A DNA stretch of 64,000 nucleotides from Biscogniauxia marginata (taxonomy: Eukaryota; Ascomycota; Sordariomycetes; Xylariales; Xylariaceae). Where the stretch lies: assembly GCA_022695795.1 (NCBI GenBank), contig MU404203.1:1-64000 (forward strand), written 5' to 3'. The notes below the pieces were generated by a model that was not told the origin of the DNA, searched no databases, and saw only the letters and a list, made by a program, of their open reading frames with translations. Of the stretch, positions 1-11,631 are shown piece after piece. The number at the start of each line of letters is the position of its first letter. Position 1 is the first letter of the stretch. The position numbers were made by a program, and so were the translations under genes.

Positions 1-125
1 TAAAAAGTAATTATAATATTAAAAAGTAATTATAATATTAAAAAGTAATTATAATATTAAAAAGTAATTATAATATTAAATTAATAACTAAAAAATTAAA
101 ATGAATAATTAAACATATAAAAATT
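1..125. repeat. LTR fragment with four copies of a 19-bp tandem unit
   Basis: Positions 1-76 are four head-to-tail copies of taaaaagtaattataatat. The bases after it (about 77-120) match, with C-to-T and G-to-A changes, the middle of the LTR family found throughout the window (compare 31201-31260). So this is a RIP-damaged LTR piece in which a short segment has been amplified. The window edge cuts it, so its true extent is unknown. Confidence 0.75.
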
Positions 126-846
126 TTTAAGTTATTTATATAACTATTTTTTAAGAATAATGCTTATTATTTTCCTTGATTATTCTATATAGATTTATCG
201 TGATTTAGTCATACTTAAATCACAATAAATCTTATCTTTAGTCTGCTTAGGTGATTACCCGAAGTTACTCCGTCACTGGTTCACTGACCTTGCTCAAAAG
301 ACCCCTTTGGTCTGGGTGGGTCGTAACAGATTCCAAGTTAGATTTTTATAGTTCATTTACAGGTTCATTACACACACTGTATACCAAAGTGATGATACTT
401 CTAATGTCCTTCTTAGATTATCTCATACGAAACAAAATTTCTTTGGTCCCGAACTGTTGCCCATCCCAGATCTATCTATCAGGCTTATACGTATGATTTT
501 CTTATAGCTTCCTAGATCTTTGTAGGTTTATAGGTCTAAATCTAACTTACCTAGAACTTCGATATCGAGGTGTATCACGATTATCACATGAAGTCATTTA
601 TCTACAAAAACATAACAAGAGATTAAATTCATACATGCCAATCTCTCGATCGAAGTAATCTCGTCTACCTGCCAACGGACCAGAACCGAAGATAGTCTAA
701 GATTATTAGTGCTCATCACAGTTTGGATGTCTCAACTCTCCTTAATATTTTAACGGTATTGATATCACGAGAACAGTTTCTTCTAAATAAACATATATTC
801 ATTTCGGTACCTAATATATAAACTATCATGCTAGTTAGAGTCTAGT
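126..846. other. No gene recognised
   Basis: Base composition returns to moderate GC after about 240. An open frame at 251-496 (+) would give 81 residues, but it begins at TTG-type context and shows no motif I recognise, so I do not call it a gene. Confidence 0.5.
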
Positions 847-976
847 TGTTGAGATGAGATAAAGATATGTGGATAAGATTAAGTGTATTAGTTTAAGGTG
901 TGAGTCTAGGTAGGTGGGCAAAGCCCGCATATATATTAGGAGACCATGGGTTGATATCGTGACAATACTTGTAACA
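847..976 (+). mobile_element. Short LTR-like repeat, copy A (degraded)
   Basis: This begins TGTTGAGATGAG and matches the two better copies at 23037-23171 and 26740-26873 over about the first 100 bases, including a hairpin-like GGGCAAAGCCC in the middle. The right third has diverged and the end near 976 is only a guess. C-to-T and G-to-A differences from the other copies fit RIP. No target duplication can be assigned. Confidence 0.55.
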
Positions 977-1193
977 CTCACATACATTTGCATATGTGAT
1001 GAGGATGAAAAAATAAGTACACTGGTATCTTTATTAGCTTAGATGCTGCTCTCGGTGTGATTCTATCATAACAACTATACATGTCGCGTTCGAGCATTGC
1101 ATAATAATTATAGTCGACGTGGTGTTGGGGCTCATTCTGGTTTGCCAAATCTGGTGTTTTTTATGTGCTAAATAAATATGAGCCTGTTCTGAT

Positions 1194-1645
1194 TGTGACG
1201 AACCTCCCTGTGTGTTCCTAGTTAGCTGACTTCACAGGAGAGTACGTATTGGGTTTTCTTGATTTGAAGGTAATAGTGGGTTAAGATTGGTTTAAGTATT
1301 TTATAATGGTTGTTCGTTAGAGAGATTTCAAGGTATTCTTACTATAGTATTAAAGAGTGATTATAGTTTTAGATTGATAGTTAAGGAATGAGAGACTAAT
1401 TACATAAGGAAATTCTAATTTATTTATACTTGTTTTTTTTTATATATACTTCTATTATTTAATATGTTAAATATTAATGGATATAAAATCTCTCTATATT
1501 TATCCTTGTTAGATATAATATCCCACCATATTCACGTCACGTGAGGTTACATTATAACTAAAACGGAATCAACTTATTCATTAATTTTTTGGTTCGTGTC
1601 ACGACACCTTGGTATAGAATCCCTTTATTCCTATGGTTTGTAACA
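1194..1645 (-). repeat. 3' LTR of element 1
   Basis: It runs from TGTGACGAAC to GTTTGTAACA on the plus strand and is 452 bp long, the same length as its partner. The differences from the partner are mostly C/T and G/A. Confidence 0.9.
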
Positions 1646-1665
1646 CTATTTCTCCCTCCTAAAAT
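1646..1665 (-). other. Polypurine tract of element 1
   Basis: Read on the minus strand this is AGGAGGGAGAAATAG directly abutting the 3' LTR, the expected position of the plus-strand DNA priming site. Equivalent purine runs abut the 3' LTRs of element 2 (14012 onwards) and element 3 (about 37325-37341). Confidence 0.7.
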
Positions 1666-2404
1666 CTTTATCTTAAAAATTATTTTTAATAAATTATTTT
1701 TTTCTTCTTTTATAATAATCATGTTTAGTAATCGTATTACTAAGCGTTATCGTTTAAACCAGAAATTCGAACGTAAAAAATTTATATATCGAATAAATAA
1801 GTTAGATTTTAATTTTAAAATTATACCTTGTTCTCGTTGCTTCGATTAAGCGCTTAAATGTGTTATAATAAAAGGAGAATCTCGAAAATATAGTGAATAT
1901 ATTCGTAAGGGTTATCTTTACGATAGAACTAGTATTATTCTAAATTCCTTTAATTAGTTAAACGTTAAAAAGAAACGATTGTTTTGATAAGAACGACAAG
2001 CAAAGGAGACTTTTTTTCTCCGTTAAGCCGAAATAACTCGTTTGTAGTTAAAAATTAATCGTTCTTAAACCGAGATTAATGAATCTATTAATCGTATATT
2101 ATATTTACGTCGCTAGCGAGACTTTCTTAAACAAAAAAGTCTTAAAATATTATAACGGGGTCTTCAAAATCTAGACGAGCTAGAAAAGTAGAAGCGTTTA
2201 GAGGAGAAATAAAAGCGTGTTGCGATTAAACAGTAGCGTCTCTTTAAAAAACAGCAAAATACGGAGGAATCGTTGCGTCAATTTGTATCTAGGTAAGGCG
2301 TGCTTACTTCGGAGGTCTTCCCCTCTTTTGACTAGTCTTAACTAGGTCACGACCTGGGTCCTCAAATCCCCTTAAGCGATTTAGGTTTTAGCGGTGAAAA
2401 TTCT

Positions 2405-2525
2405 CAAGTTTATCTATCAAATTCTTTAAATGTTTAAGTGGTTCCTAAGTATTTTCCTCTAGTAGGTAACCTTCCTATTTAATAAAATATTGTAGTTAAC
2501 TTTCGATTCGTTTTAAATCTAGTAT
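2405..2525 (-). pseudogene. Chromodomain remnant of element 1 polyprotein
   Basis: Minus-strand translation reads K*EGYLLEENT*EPLKHLKN, a chromodomain core in which both conserved tryptophans of the WEGY and NTWEP motifs are TAG. TGG-to-TAG is a G-to-A change, as RIP makes. A chromodomain at the C-terminus of integrase places the family among chromoviruses, which generally target heterochromatin. Element 3 has a comparable remnant near 36.57-36.72 kb. Confidence 0.85.
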
Positions 2526-3356
2526 TTTTTTTACTTTATACTTATTAAGATTTTCTTTAAATTTTAGTTGGTTTTTTAGTATAGCGTTATTTAGTGTTGG
2601 TTTTAAAAGCGAAATATAAAATATAGGATATATTCTAGATTTTTTTAATAATATTAACTTATAATTAACTTTCGAAATAACCTTTTTAATCTTATATAGT
2701 TCTAATTTCTTAAATTCTAGTTTTTTATTGGGTTGTTTTGTTTTAATTTAAGGTATTTTTAATGTTACGCTTTATCATTAATAAAATAAGTAAATTATAT
2801 TTCCTTTTTTAAGAATTGGTCCTTTAATTCTTCTTTTATTATAGTACTTTGTTATTTTATTTTGAATAAACTGTAATTCTTTTTATAGCCGTTATTATAT
2901 TACGTAAATCTTTTTGGATAATACTTCTGCTTTCGGGGCCTTTATTTCGATTTTTGGTGCTTTTATGAGTTTGATTAGTTATTTTTAGGTTTTCGCCTTT
3001 TGCCTGTATATTGCCTTGTGTAGTGACATTTTTATGTTTTCGTTAATCGAAGTGTTATATGTTATTTGGGCTATTAATAGTAATTTTACTTAATTATTTA
3101 TTTCTTAATTGATATAGTTTCGTAAATATTATTTTATTATTTAGTTTAGTCTTTTTATTTACTTGTTTATTTAGGGGTAATATGTTATAAATAACTTTTA
3201 TTTAATTCTTATTCGTTTTATTAAGCTAGTCTAAAATTTCGACGTGAATAATTTATCTCTGTTTAAAATAACGCATTTTAATAGCTTATGTTTGTTAATA
3301 TATTTTTTTAAGAAGTTGAAAGTTAATTGTTTTATTGTGCTTGATTTGTTAAATGG

Positions 3357-3470
3357 TAAGAAGTAGGCGTATTTCGTGAGTTTATTAACGATTACTTATA
3401 TGTTGTTATAATATATTTCTATAGTAGGATCTTTTAACTCGGGGAGTTTCACTACGAAGTCCCATGCAAT
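3357..3470 (-). pseudogene. Integrase core remnant of element 1
   Basis: The minus strand reads IAWDFVVKLPELKDP followed after a stop by VIVNKLTKYAYF. This matches the start of the retroviral-type integrase core (DFV...LP and D-R-F-T-K motifs), with D-to-N changes typical of G-to-A damage. It lies between the RT and chromodomain remnants, as in gypsy elements. Confidence 0.8.
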
Positions 3471-4604
3471 GATATTTTATGTTTTATTAGGTATTTAGGT
3501 TAGTTGTAGTAATTTATATGGTTTATGTCGTGATGTTTTAGCTTTATTATAAATATTACAATTCTTTATAATTCTTTTAACTGTTTGTCGTATTCCTGGA
3601 AAGTTAAATTCTTTTTAAAGTCGTTTTATTATTTTGAAAATCCCTTGGTGGCTATGTAGAGGATATTCGTGAAATTCTTTGACGAATTCGTCTTGTACTT
3701 GTTTTAATATATATACCTTTTCTTTGTATAAAAGAAGTTCGTCGCTAGATCCTTGTTAAAACTGTAATTATTTTTCTTTTTAATTGTAATTTTCCTTGAA
3801 CCGTTATTTTTAGTTTCCTTTGTTAATTTACATATAAATTAATATAACTAATTCGTTATTTCGTTGTTTGAATATCTGGATATCTCTTTTATTGATTTTT
3901 GATTTATAATTTCCCTTTTTACTAAGAAGATCTATTTAAATATTTTCCTTTTTCTTGATATACTAGATTTTAAAATTAAATTTGGATAAGAAAATCATTT
4001 AACGCTTATGTTTTTAATTAAACGTTTGTGTTATTATAAATCGTGTAAGGTTTTTGTGGTTTAAATAAATATTAATAGGTTCCTTAGTTCCGCTAAGCCA
4101 TGGTTCCCATTCTTTTAGTGCTTTAATGACTATTAATAGTTCCTTGTTATAGATCTAATAGTTCAATTTAGCACTATATAATGCTTTGAATAGGTACGTA
4201 ACTAGGTACTATTTCCTATTGTTTTTTAATTGCTCCAGGACTGCTTTAATAGCGAAATTTAAAGCGTTTATCTTTAATTATTTCTTTTTATTTTCATTTA
4301 AAAATTTACATATAACCTCATTAGTTACAACTTCTTTTAACTACTAAAAAGCCTATTTAGCTTCTTCAATAAAATGGAAAGCCTTTCTTGTTTTTATTAA
4401 AGTAGTTAATTCCGTTAATGGTTTAGCGATACGCCTAAAATCCTTAATAAGTTATTTGACATAGTTAATAAAGCCAAGAAATACGCGTATATTTGTAATA
4501 TTCTTGGGTTCTAGCTAATTCTTAATTACTGCTATTTTTCCCTTTTAAATGCGAATTTCTCCTGGACTTATTATAAACCTTAAATAGTTTAGTTTTTTAA
4601 TATG

Positions 4605-4814
4605 TTATTCATTTTTAGTTAAATAAACAAGTAAATTTGCTTTTTCTAGGGTTTCTAATACTTGCTTTATATGTTCTTTATATTTCTTCTCGTTTTTTAA
4701 GTAAATTAATATATTATTTAAGTAAACAAATATAAATTTATTTAGAAACTTGCGAAGAACTATTATAATTATATGTTGGAATATAGCGAGTGTGTTAATA
4801 AGTCTAAATAGCAT
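4605..4814 (-). pseudogene. Reverse transcriptase remnant of element 1
   Basis: The open stretch contains FVYLNNILIYLKN, the catalytic F/Y-x-D-D motif of Ty3/gypsy reverse transcriptase with both aspartates changed to asparagine (GAT/GAC to AAT/AAC, G-to-A). Loss of both metal-binding residues makes the enzyme dead. Confidence 0.9.
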
Positions 4815-7171
4815 AACTTTATATTTATAATGTTTATATATCGTTTAAAAAGCTATATATTATTTGTGTTTTTTAGCTATTTTAATTATATAGTATTTAT
4901 CGCGAAAGTTTAATATTATAAAGATTTAAGTTTTGTTAATTTGTTTTTTTATGAGTTTTATTAATAGTAACAAATATCCGTTTTTTTTGGTTATTTTATT
5001 AAGGTGTCGATAATTGATTACTCGTCGCTATACTAGGTTTCCTTCTTTATTAATATGTTACTTCCCGTTTTTGTCGACTTTAGGTATCATAATCGCCGGG
5101 TATCCTAACGAGGATTCGGATTCTCGAATATATCTTTTATCGAGATCCTCCTAGATTTCCTTTTATAGTGCTCTTTGTTTTTCCTGATTTATAAGATATA
5201 TTAAGAATAATTTTGGTTATTTTTCTTCTTTGAAGTGTATTTAGTGATCTCATTAGCTGTATTTCGGTAATTCTTTTTTTGTTTTATTTTTAAATAATTT
5301 ATAAAAACGAAAATACTTACGCGGTACTTTCTTCGCTAGATCTTCAAGCTTGGTTACTTAAATCATATAAGTAATATATTTCGTCTTTATATCTATTTCT
5401 TTAGAGTTACTTGCGGTATTTATCTCGTAACTTATAATGATTAACTCCTTTTATTTCTAATTCTAATAAAGCGTGTTTATCTCGAAATTTATTCGTGAAT
5501 TACTTTTTCTAAGCTAATTCATTCCTAAGATCATGTTATGATCCGATATATATATAATATCAAGGCTAACTCGTTCGAAATGTCTTTAAATAGTTATTAA
5601 AAGAGGAATTGTTTCTCTTAGCACCTTACTATTCTTATAACTAAATATGTTTCTTTTAAAGTTCTATAATCTATATAGATTTTATTTATATACCTATGGT
5701 ATTTTATCTTCTTAAGCTACCTTTATTAAGACATAACTTTTATTTACTCTTAAATCTATTAAGGCTTTATACTTTTTTTCATTATACTTAACTCTAGTTA
5801 TAATAGTGTTATTAAGTCCCGACTAGACTTCATATAAGGACTTGTTATTCATGGCTTCTCGCTGCCTTACTAGCGAGAGCCTTTGCCGTTTTTTGGTTTT
5901 CTATGTCCCTTCCTTTTTAGTTTTCTTTTAGTTGTTATAACCCAGATGTCCTTTTATTTTTAGGCTTTTATAAAAGCGTGTTTCCAGTAATCATTACTTA
6001 AATAATCTTTTTAATTACCCTTTACGCAATAAGGGGTAAAAGGTTTATCCTTTATATAAAACCTTGCATATTAAAACTTCAATTTTTCTTCGAGAGCCCT
6101 TTTATAACCTAAGTCCGTTTTATCGACTCGGAATTTCTTAAAGTTCTAAATTATCCTTAAATAAAAGGAGTAATTCTTAAGTTTGCTTATTAAGGGTATC
6201 TCGATATTTCCCCTTAGGTTTATATTGATTTCTAGAAGTTTCCCTCCTTTTTTAAGGTATGCTTTAATAATTCGTTTATAGCCCCGTTTAGCCACATATG
6301 TTTTTACTTACTGCTTTATTAAGTGTTTTCTTATAAAACCAAACAAATTAATATCGTATTTAATTCGTTTTTCGAGCTATTATGGAAGATATAGTCCCTT
6401 TTATAATTCCTATAATTCTTCCTTAATTTTATCTTCTTCGAAACCTGCTCCAAGCAAGTCATGTACGTCGCATAGTACCGAAATATAATATATATAACCT
6501 TTAACCATTACTTTGTAACTTCTTTCGGAGCTTGGGTAAAGATAACATACTTTAAAGTAATATGGCTATCGTGAGGTATTATCGCAGATACACTTATTTT
6601 CTTCCGTGTCGTCACTTTCTAGTTTTTAAGAATAGTAACCGGCTTTATCCTTAAAACTTTTATGTATTTAATAAACGTCGTTAATGTAAAAGCTCTAATA
6701 TAACGATACATGTTCCCTTAAGCTCTAATAAACATTACAATTATTATCTATATAAAGCCTCTAGTTTAAACTATCATACTAGCTTTTTCCCTAATGGATT
6801 TCGCATTTATCATTTTTACAGTAGCTCTAGTGTAAATCACCATGGTTTAACTCAATTCCTAAATCATATCTCAACTTATAATTATTACACACGTATAATA
6901 GTTCGCCTTCGTTATATCTTTATCTAGCTTGTTTTGGTGTAAGATCTCCTAAATATAAATAGTCATTTTCTGGACAATCTTTACGATTAACTTAATAAAA
7001 TCTATAAACTCTTTCTATAAAGGTCTCTTTAATCTTTTCTACTTTAATAATGCCGATAATAAATACTTGGTTTATTTCTTCGTTATTTTCAAATTAAACC
7101 CTTACTTCGGCGACTCTTTTCTCAAGTTAAGAAATCCCTCTTATTCTTAGTTCTTATTTCTTAAAACTTCG

Positions 7172-7213
7172 ACACTCGTTTTTATAATGTCCTTTCTTTT
7201 TATAATTAAAACA
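7172..7213 (-). pseudogene. Gag zinc-knuckle remnant of element 1
   Basis: Minus-strand codons read CFNYKKKGHYKNEC, a C-x2-C-x4-H-x4-C nucleocapsid knuckle in which the second cysteine is tyrosine (TGT to TAT). Element 3 carries a similar one just before 31.1 kb. Confidence 0.75.
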
Positions 7214-8357
7214 CTTAATAATTAATTTATCTCGTTTTTTCCGTTCTTTTTAAATAACGTTAATTTTAATAAGGTCTAACTTGGTTCCAGTGCCTTTCCT
7301 GGTTCCGGCACCGCTTCTATGATTTCCTCCCTTCAGCTAATCGCCATTCTTTCGTTATACCGTTTTTTTCTTTTCAAGGTACCGTTCGAAATTCTCGTTA
7401 TTAATAACAATTACCATTATAACATAATTATTAAACTTTTTTAAGTTCTTTTCTTTATATAGATTTATTTTATATAACTCATTTTTCATATGGTTTTTTA
7501 ACCCTTAATAAAACAAGTAATATAAACTTTCGATAAGTAATTATAACTAGCTTACGAGTTTCTTGAACTTAATAATATAATTTAAAGCCTTCTTATCTTG
7601 TCGTAGTTTATAAAGTCGAGCTTCGGCTTGTTACTTAAGAATTAAATTACTAAATATAGACTTAAGTTGTTTTTCAAATTCCTTATAATTTTTGAAGACT
7701 TTTTTCGTGTTTTCTTGGGCGTTTAATCCGTTTTCTAAATAATCCTTTAACACTGGTTAAAACCAGGTTAAAACGGTTTTAGTTAGGAGCTAGGATACTA
7801 TAAAAATCTTTTGTTCTTTAGTGATAATCGTCTCATAATAGAACCGTAAATAAGTTCCAGCCTGGATTAAAAATCCTTTTAAATCGCTTAACCTATTATA
7901 TTTACTAGGTGTAATTAGTTTAAAACCCTTTACGTCGGGGGTTATCATATTATTTTCGTCGTTTAAGTTATTAGGGTCGTTATCGTTTAAGGGTAATTAT
8001 TTATTTTTAAGAGGTAGGGTTTATCTTGCTTATTTATCTTCTTTTTTAAGTATTTCTTCTTCCTCTTCTTTTTCTTTCTCTAATGTTTCTTCTTATTGAT
8101 CTTCCGAGATGTCCTCTTATGACTCTTTTTTAACTATAACTATAATGAATTCTTATATTAATTTTTTTAAACCTTTTTATTATATCGTAAAAAAACCTAA
8201 AGCTTTCGTCTAAAAGCTTATTAATTATTATTCTTTTACTTATTTCTTTTCTTATTACCCTTTAGTCTTAAGGGGCATGCTTGTTCTAGGACGATCCGAT
8301 TAAGAGTCCCTTCCTTTCCTGAACCAATATTAAGCACTAATCAAAAAGCTATCAAAA

Positions 8358-8809
8358 TATGACAAACCTCCCTATATGTTCCTAGTCAACTAACTTTACA
8401 AGAAAGTACGTACTAAGTTTTCTTAATTTAAAGGTAATAATGGGTTAAAATTAATTCAAGTATTTCATAATAGTTATCTATTAAAGAGATTTTAAGGTAT
8501 TCTCACTATAGTATCAAAAAGTGACTATAATCTTAAATTAATAGCTAAAAAATGAAAAACTAATTATATAAAGAAATTTCAATCTACTTATACTCGTTCT
8601 TCCTTACACACACTTCCATTATTTAGTATGTTGGATATTAATGGATATAAAATCCCTCCATATTCATCCCTATTGGATATGATATCCCACCATATCCACG
8701 TCACGTGAGGTTACATCATGACCGGAACGGAACCAACCTGTTCATTAATTTCTTGGTCCGTGCCACGACACCCTGGTATGGAATCCCTCCATTCCCATGG
8801 TTCGTAACA
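8358..8809 (-). repeat. 5' LTR of element 1
   Basis: 452 bp, starting TATGACAAAC (TGTGACGAAC after RIP) and ending GTTCGTAACA, followed by the target-duplication copy CTGAC. Confidence 0.9.
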
Positions 8810-8814
8810 CTGAC

Positions 8815-9231
8815 TATATGCATACTGGTGCTAATTCTATTGATATGTTACTATTAGAATTGCGCCTCTACCTTGTGTATTGATGCATAATTGGTAATTA
8901 TATATTAAAACGACATAGATGCAAATACCCTCGGATAAATCAGATCCAGTTATAGTTGTTCGGCAGCTTAATATTACGTAAATGTATTCAACTAATTATA
9001 TATATCTCAACTCCATGTCCATATGATGCAGTGCTACTGAGTTCGTTACGATTTGAAAGTCTATGAAAAGCCTGCACCTCAGTTTTCTCGTTACAGTCGT
9101 TCGTTATAGAACAAAATAGAGTAATCAATTATGTGACTATAGCTTCATATGTAGTAAAAGGCTTCCTAGGAACCATACAACATTGTAGTCATAAATAACA
9201 TACAGTTTTGCTAAACGGCCAAATATGGCTA
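8815..9231. other. Spacer, nothing recognised
   Basis: AT-rich, GC about one third. I see no open frame or repeat match before the hydrolase pseudogene. Confidence 0.5.
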
Positions 9232-10181
9232 CTAATATGTAGTAAGAAAAGTTCTAACTAGCTTTATAAACCGCTCACGCTCCTCCCAATGTGGCATATA
9301 ACTTGAATTCTCAAAGACAACCCATTTGATCTTTGGTATGGATTTGAACCAAGGCTCGACACATAGCTTTGTAACCTCGTCATACCTCCTATTGGGAAAC
9401 AAAGTATCCACGTTGATATTTTTGGCTTCCTCCGATCCATCCTAGTCCTTCAGGTTGCCATCCACGACGATCTCCGGGGGTCCTTGCCTAGAGTAAATAG
9501 CACCGTTAGCTAAATATGACTTTTGTGCATGTGTAACACCGCCTAGATGGTGTTTTTTGCAGTTGGGTCTTCCTTAAGATTGACAAATGCCTGTTGGACT
9601 GCTTCTAGTAACGGGTCAATCCGGCAAACATGACGTGCATAGAATATCGCACTAGCCTGCTCATACTCTGGGGTATTATAGTTGCCATCTCGGTCACCGC
9701 CTTCTAGTGCCTTGCGGATAAATGACGGTAGTTGCGCTCGCAACCGTTTGCCTCCCTCGATGAACAGGGGGAAGCTAGCTGGTGAGCCCGAAATTACTAA
9801 TTTCTTCAACCCTTCTGGTCGACGAGAAGCATACATGCCAGCAAGCATGCCGCCCCAACTTTGGCCTAGGACATAGAAACCCTTCTGTCGTAGTTGTAAG
9901 TGGTCGACCAGATTTTCGAGCTCTGCAATAAACAAGTCAAAAGTCCAGAAAGTGTCGTCTCCCATCTTCTCACGCAAATGAGTTGAGCGCCCATATCCAA
10001 TATGGTCGTAGACAAGATGGGAATTTCATACTGTTTAAAGAGGTTGATAAGTGACGCCAAGTACTGATGACCAGCGCCTGGCCCACCATGGGGTGCAATA
10101 ATAGGCGAAGCTAGTGACTTTTGAAGGTTCCCAATGACTTTATACCACTGTTACGCCAGAGTCAGTCTACTGAAAAGGCAT
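9232..10181 (-). pseudogene. S33 proline-iminopeptidase-like alpha/beta hydrolase, broken
   Basis: Read on the minus strand, the pieces are QWYKVIGNLQK, the oxyanion motif HGGPGAGH, HLVYDHIGYGRSTHL, the nucleophile elbow GQSWGG, then a C-terminal part with GPPEIVVDGNLKD and NSSYMPHWEERERF (catalytic His region). This order is that of fungal proline-iminopeptidase-like S33 hydrolases (about 300 residues). Breaks seen: an early TAG and frameshift before QWYKV, a one-base frameshift after FKQYEIP, a frame change with stops after EDPTAKNTI, and TAG at the Trp position in NLKD*DGS. The 144-codon open stretch 9543-9977 is only the middle of it. Substrate is unknown for this family. The start near 10181 is uncertain. 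Confidence 0.85.
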
Positions 10182-10787
10182 CTAAGAGTGCGTACAGACT
10201 CGTAATCCATTCCCAGAGTTTATCACCTCAAGCACGCTCTTTGCGTGAAGTCTAGTCCACGCGTTAAGATAGAGGATGTAGAGTATGACTTACTGTGCTT
10301 CATGGCTTCCCGCTGCTGGGTGTCACAAAGGCTACTTCTGCTTCCACAGTGGAGTATGCGGCCATGTCGGACGGCTTGGGATGAACTGACGACTACGCAG
10401 TCCCGCTCAAGTGAGTGTGCAGTGAAATTAGATATTCTGGCCCAAGGAGAGTGGTATTTCTATGAGGAATATACACTTACTTGCTCTGCGCCTTTAATTA
10501 AATTATCCTTCTCCTGACCTCAAGACTAAGAGATGGACCAACTATTTTCTGTGGGGACGAACAGTAATGAAAACAAGGAACCAGCTATTTTCCTTGAATT
10601 TAAGGTCTTTGTCGGGAGGATTCGAGCCGACTTGTGTGATGTCCAACCATTGGCATCGGCAGGTTTCAGCGCGCGGCGCAGGTCAATAAGCGCTACCTAT
10701 TAGCTACCTTTCTCGCCATGATTTATTTACAGTCCACTCGTGTTACATTGTATACAAGCAAGGCGTGAGCAGAGGCCTCAGGGGTTG
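10182..10787. other. No gene recognised
   Basis: Contains a 90-residue plus-strand frame (10245-10517) without a recognisable motif. A segment near 10615-10635 superficially looks like a tRNA T-arm but does not fold as one. Confidence 0.45.
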
Positions 10788-11026
10788 CGGGCCGATGAAG
10801 TTAGGCCGAAGTCCGGAAGACCAAATCTTTGGTCGACCAGATAACTTTCATCGAGGATGGCAAGATTGTCAACACTATCACCAAGGAGTATCTAGCGTGC
10901 GGGACATTGTTTGCTATGCTTAGGCACCCTCATTTTCAATCAATAAAAACTCCGAAGATCTCCATCTCGTTATTAATATATCCAGTTCTAAATGCTTTGA
11001 TAATTCAAGGAATTCATAGTAGTTAG
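10788..11026 (+). pseudogene. Possible gene fragment, unknown family
   Basis: A plus-strand frame reads SLVDQITFIEDGKIVNTITKEY over its first part, which looks protein-like, with a normal hydrophobic/charged pattern. There is no upstream ATG in frame (it would open at TTG 10829), so it would be a C-terminal scrap of a broken gene. I cannot name the family. Confidence 0.25.
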
Positions 11027-11631
11027 TAGTATCCTAATGAATAGATTATTTGTTTGATGATTTCTTTCAATCTCTGTGAATAGATTCGAATTCGAACCTA
11101 TCAGGCGCCCAGCAAAGTATAGTAGTTTGGCTGTTGTTTAATGATAGCTTAACGAGTCACATTGAGGGGAGGAGGATGGGAGCAAACGGGAATACTCGAC
11201 CTCCTTGTAATTCGTAGTGAAAAGTAGCGACAAATGCAAAGGTATTTTAGACCATATAATTATAAGCTGAAATGGGTGAATTAGTGTGTGCACTGAAGGC
11301 GGTGGAGGTCTGTACGTGGTTATTTGATAAGATGGCCTAGATACAGGTAGATATTGCGGAGCAGGGTAACTCGAATCCTGGCTGCAATAAGACATTCCCT
11401 TAACGCCTAATATAAGGAGTGTGGCCATATTAGTTTTTGCAACCTTGGTGCGTTGAAACTATGACTAGGTTACTCCCGGGTGCAAAGCACAGAATATTCA
11501 ATTTCTATTGCATGCTCCATAAGCCGGAAAGTCTTTAGCTAATTTTATATGCAACCAAAGCTTCAAAACTCCTATTTCTAAGCCCCCCATTTCCATCAAG
11601 AACTCCTTGTAACCTCCTTCGTTTTCGTACT
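11027..11631. other. No gene recognised
   Basis: A 96-residue minus-strand frame (11138-11428) has low-complexity proline/serine content and no motif. I do not call it. Confidence 0.4.

Larger units (their letters stand above)
1194..8809 (-). mobile_element. Ty3/gypsy chromodomain LTR retrotransposon, element 1 (RIP-inactivated)
   Basis: This is a complete 7,616-bp element with two 452-bp LTRs (1194-1645 and 8358-8809) whose ends are TGTGACGAAC...GTTCGTAACA. The flanking 5-mers are CTGAT (1189-1193) and CTGAC (8810-8814), a target duplication with one C/T difference. Minus-strand remnants occur in gypsy order: a CCHC zinc knuckle near 7.2 kb, reverse transcriptase near 4.7 kb, integrase core near 3.4 kb and a chromodomain near 2.45 kb. 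The purine tract next to the left LTR also fits minus orientation. No long frame survives; C-to-T and G-to-A damage is pervasive, giving very high TpA content. I see no TGG-type primer-binding site beside the 5' LTR. Confidence 0.92.

Noticed and set aside
251..496. 81-codon open frame on the plus strand
   Set aside because: No motif, no supporting start context and no continuation in neighbouring frames; may be chance.
8300..8357. tRNA primer-binding site next to the 5' LTR of element 1
   Set aside because: The bases directly inside the LTR (TTTTGATAGC on the minus strand) do not match a tRNA 3' end (TGG...), and the nearest TGG is about 35 bp in; the priming mode stays open.
10610..10720. 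tRNA-like T-arm sequence (GGGAGGATTCGAGCCGAC)
   Set aside because: The stem expected around TTCGA does not pair, and no acceptor or anticodon arm can be built on either strand.
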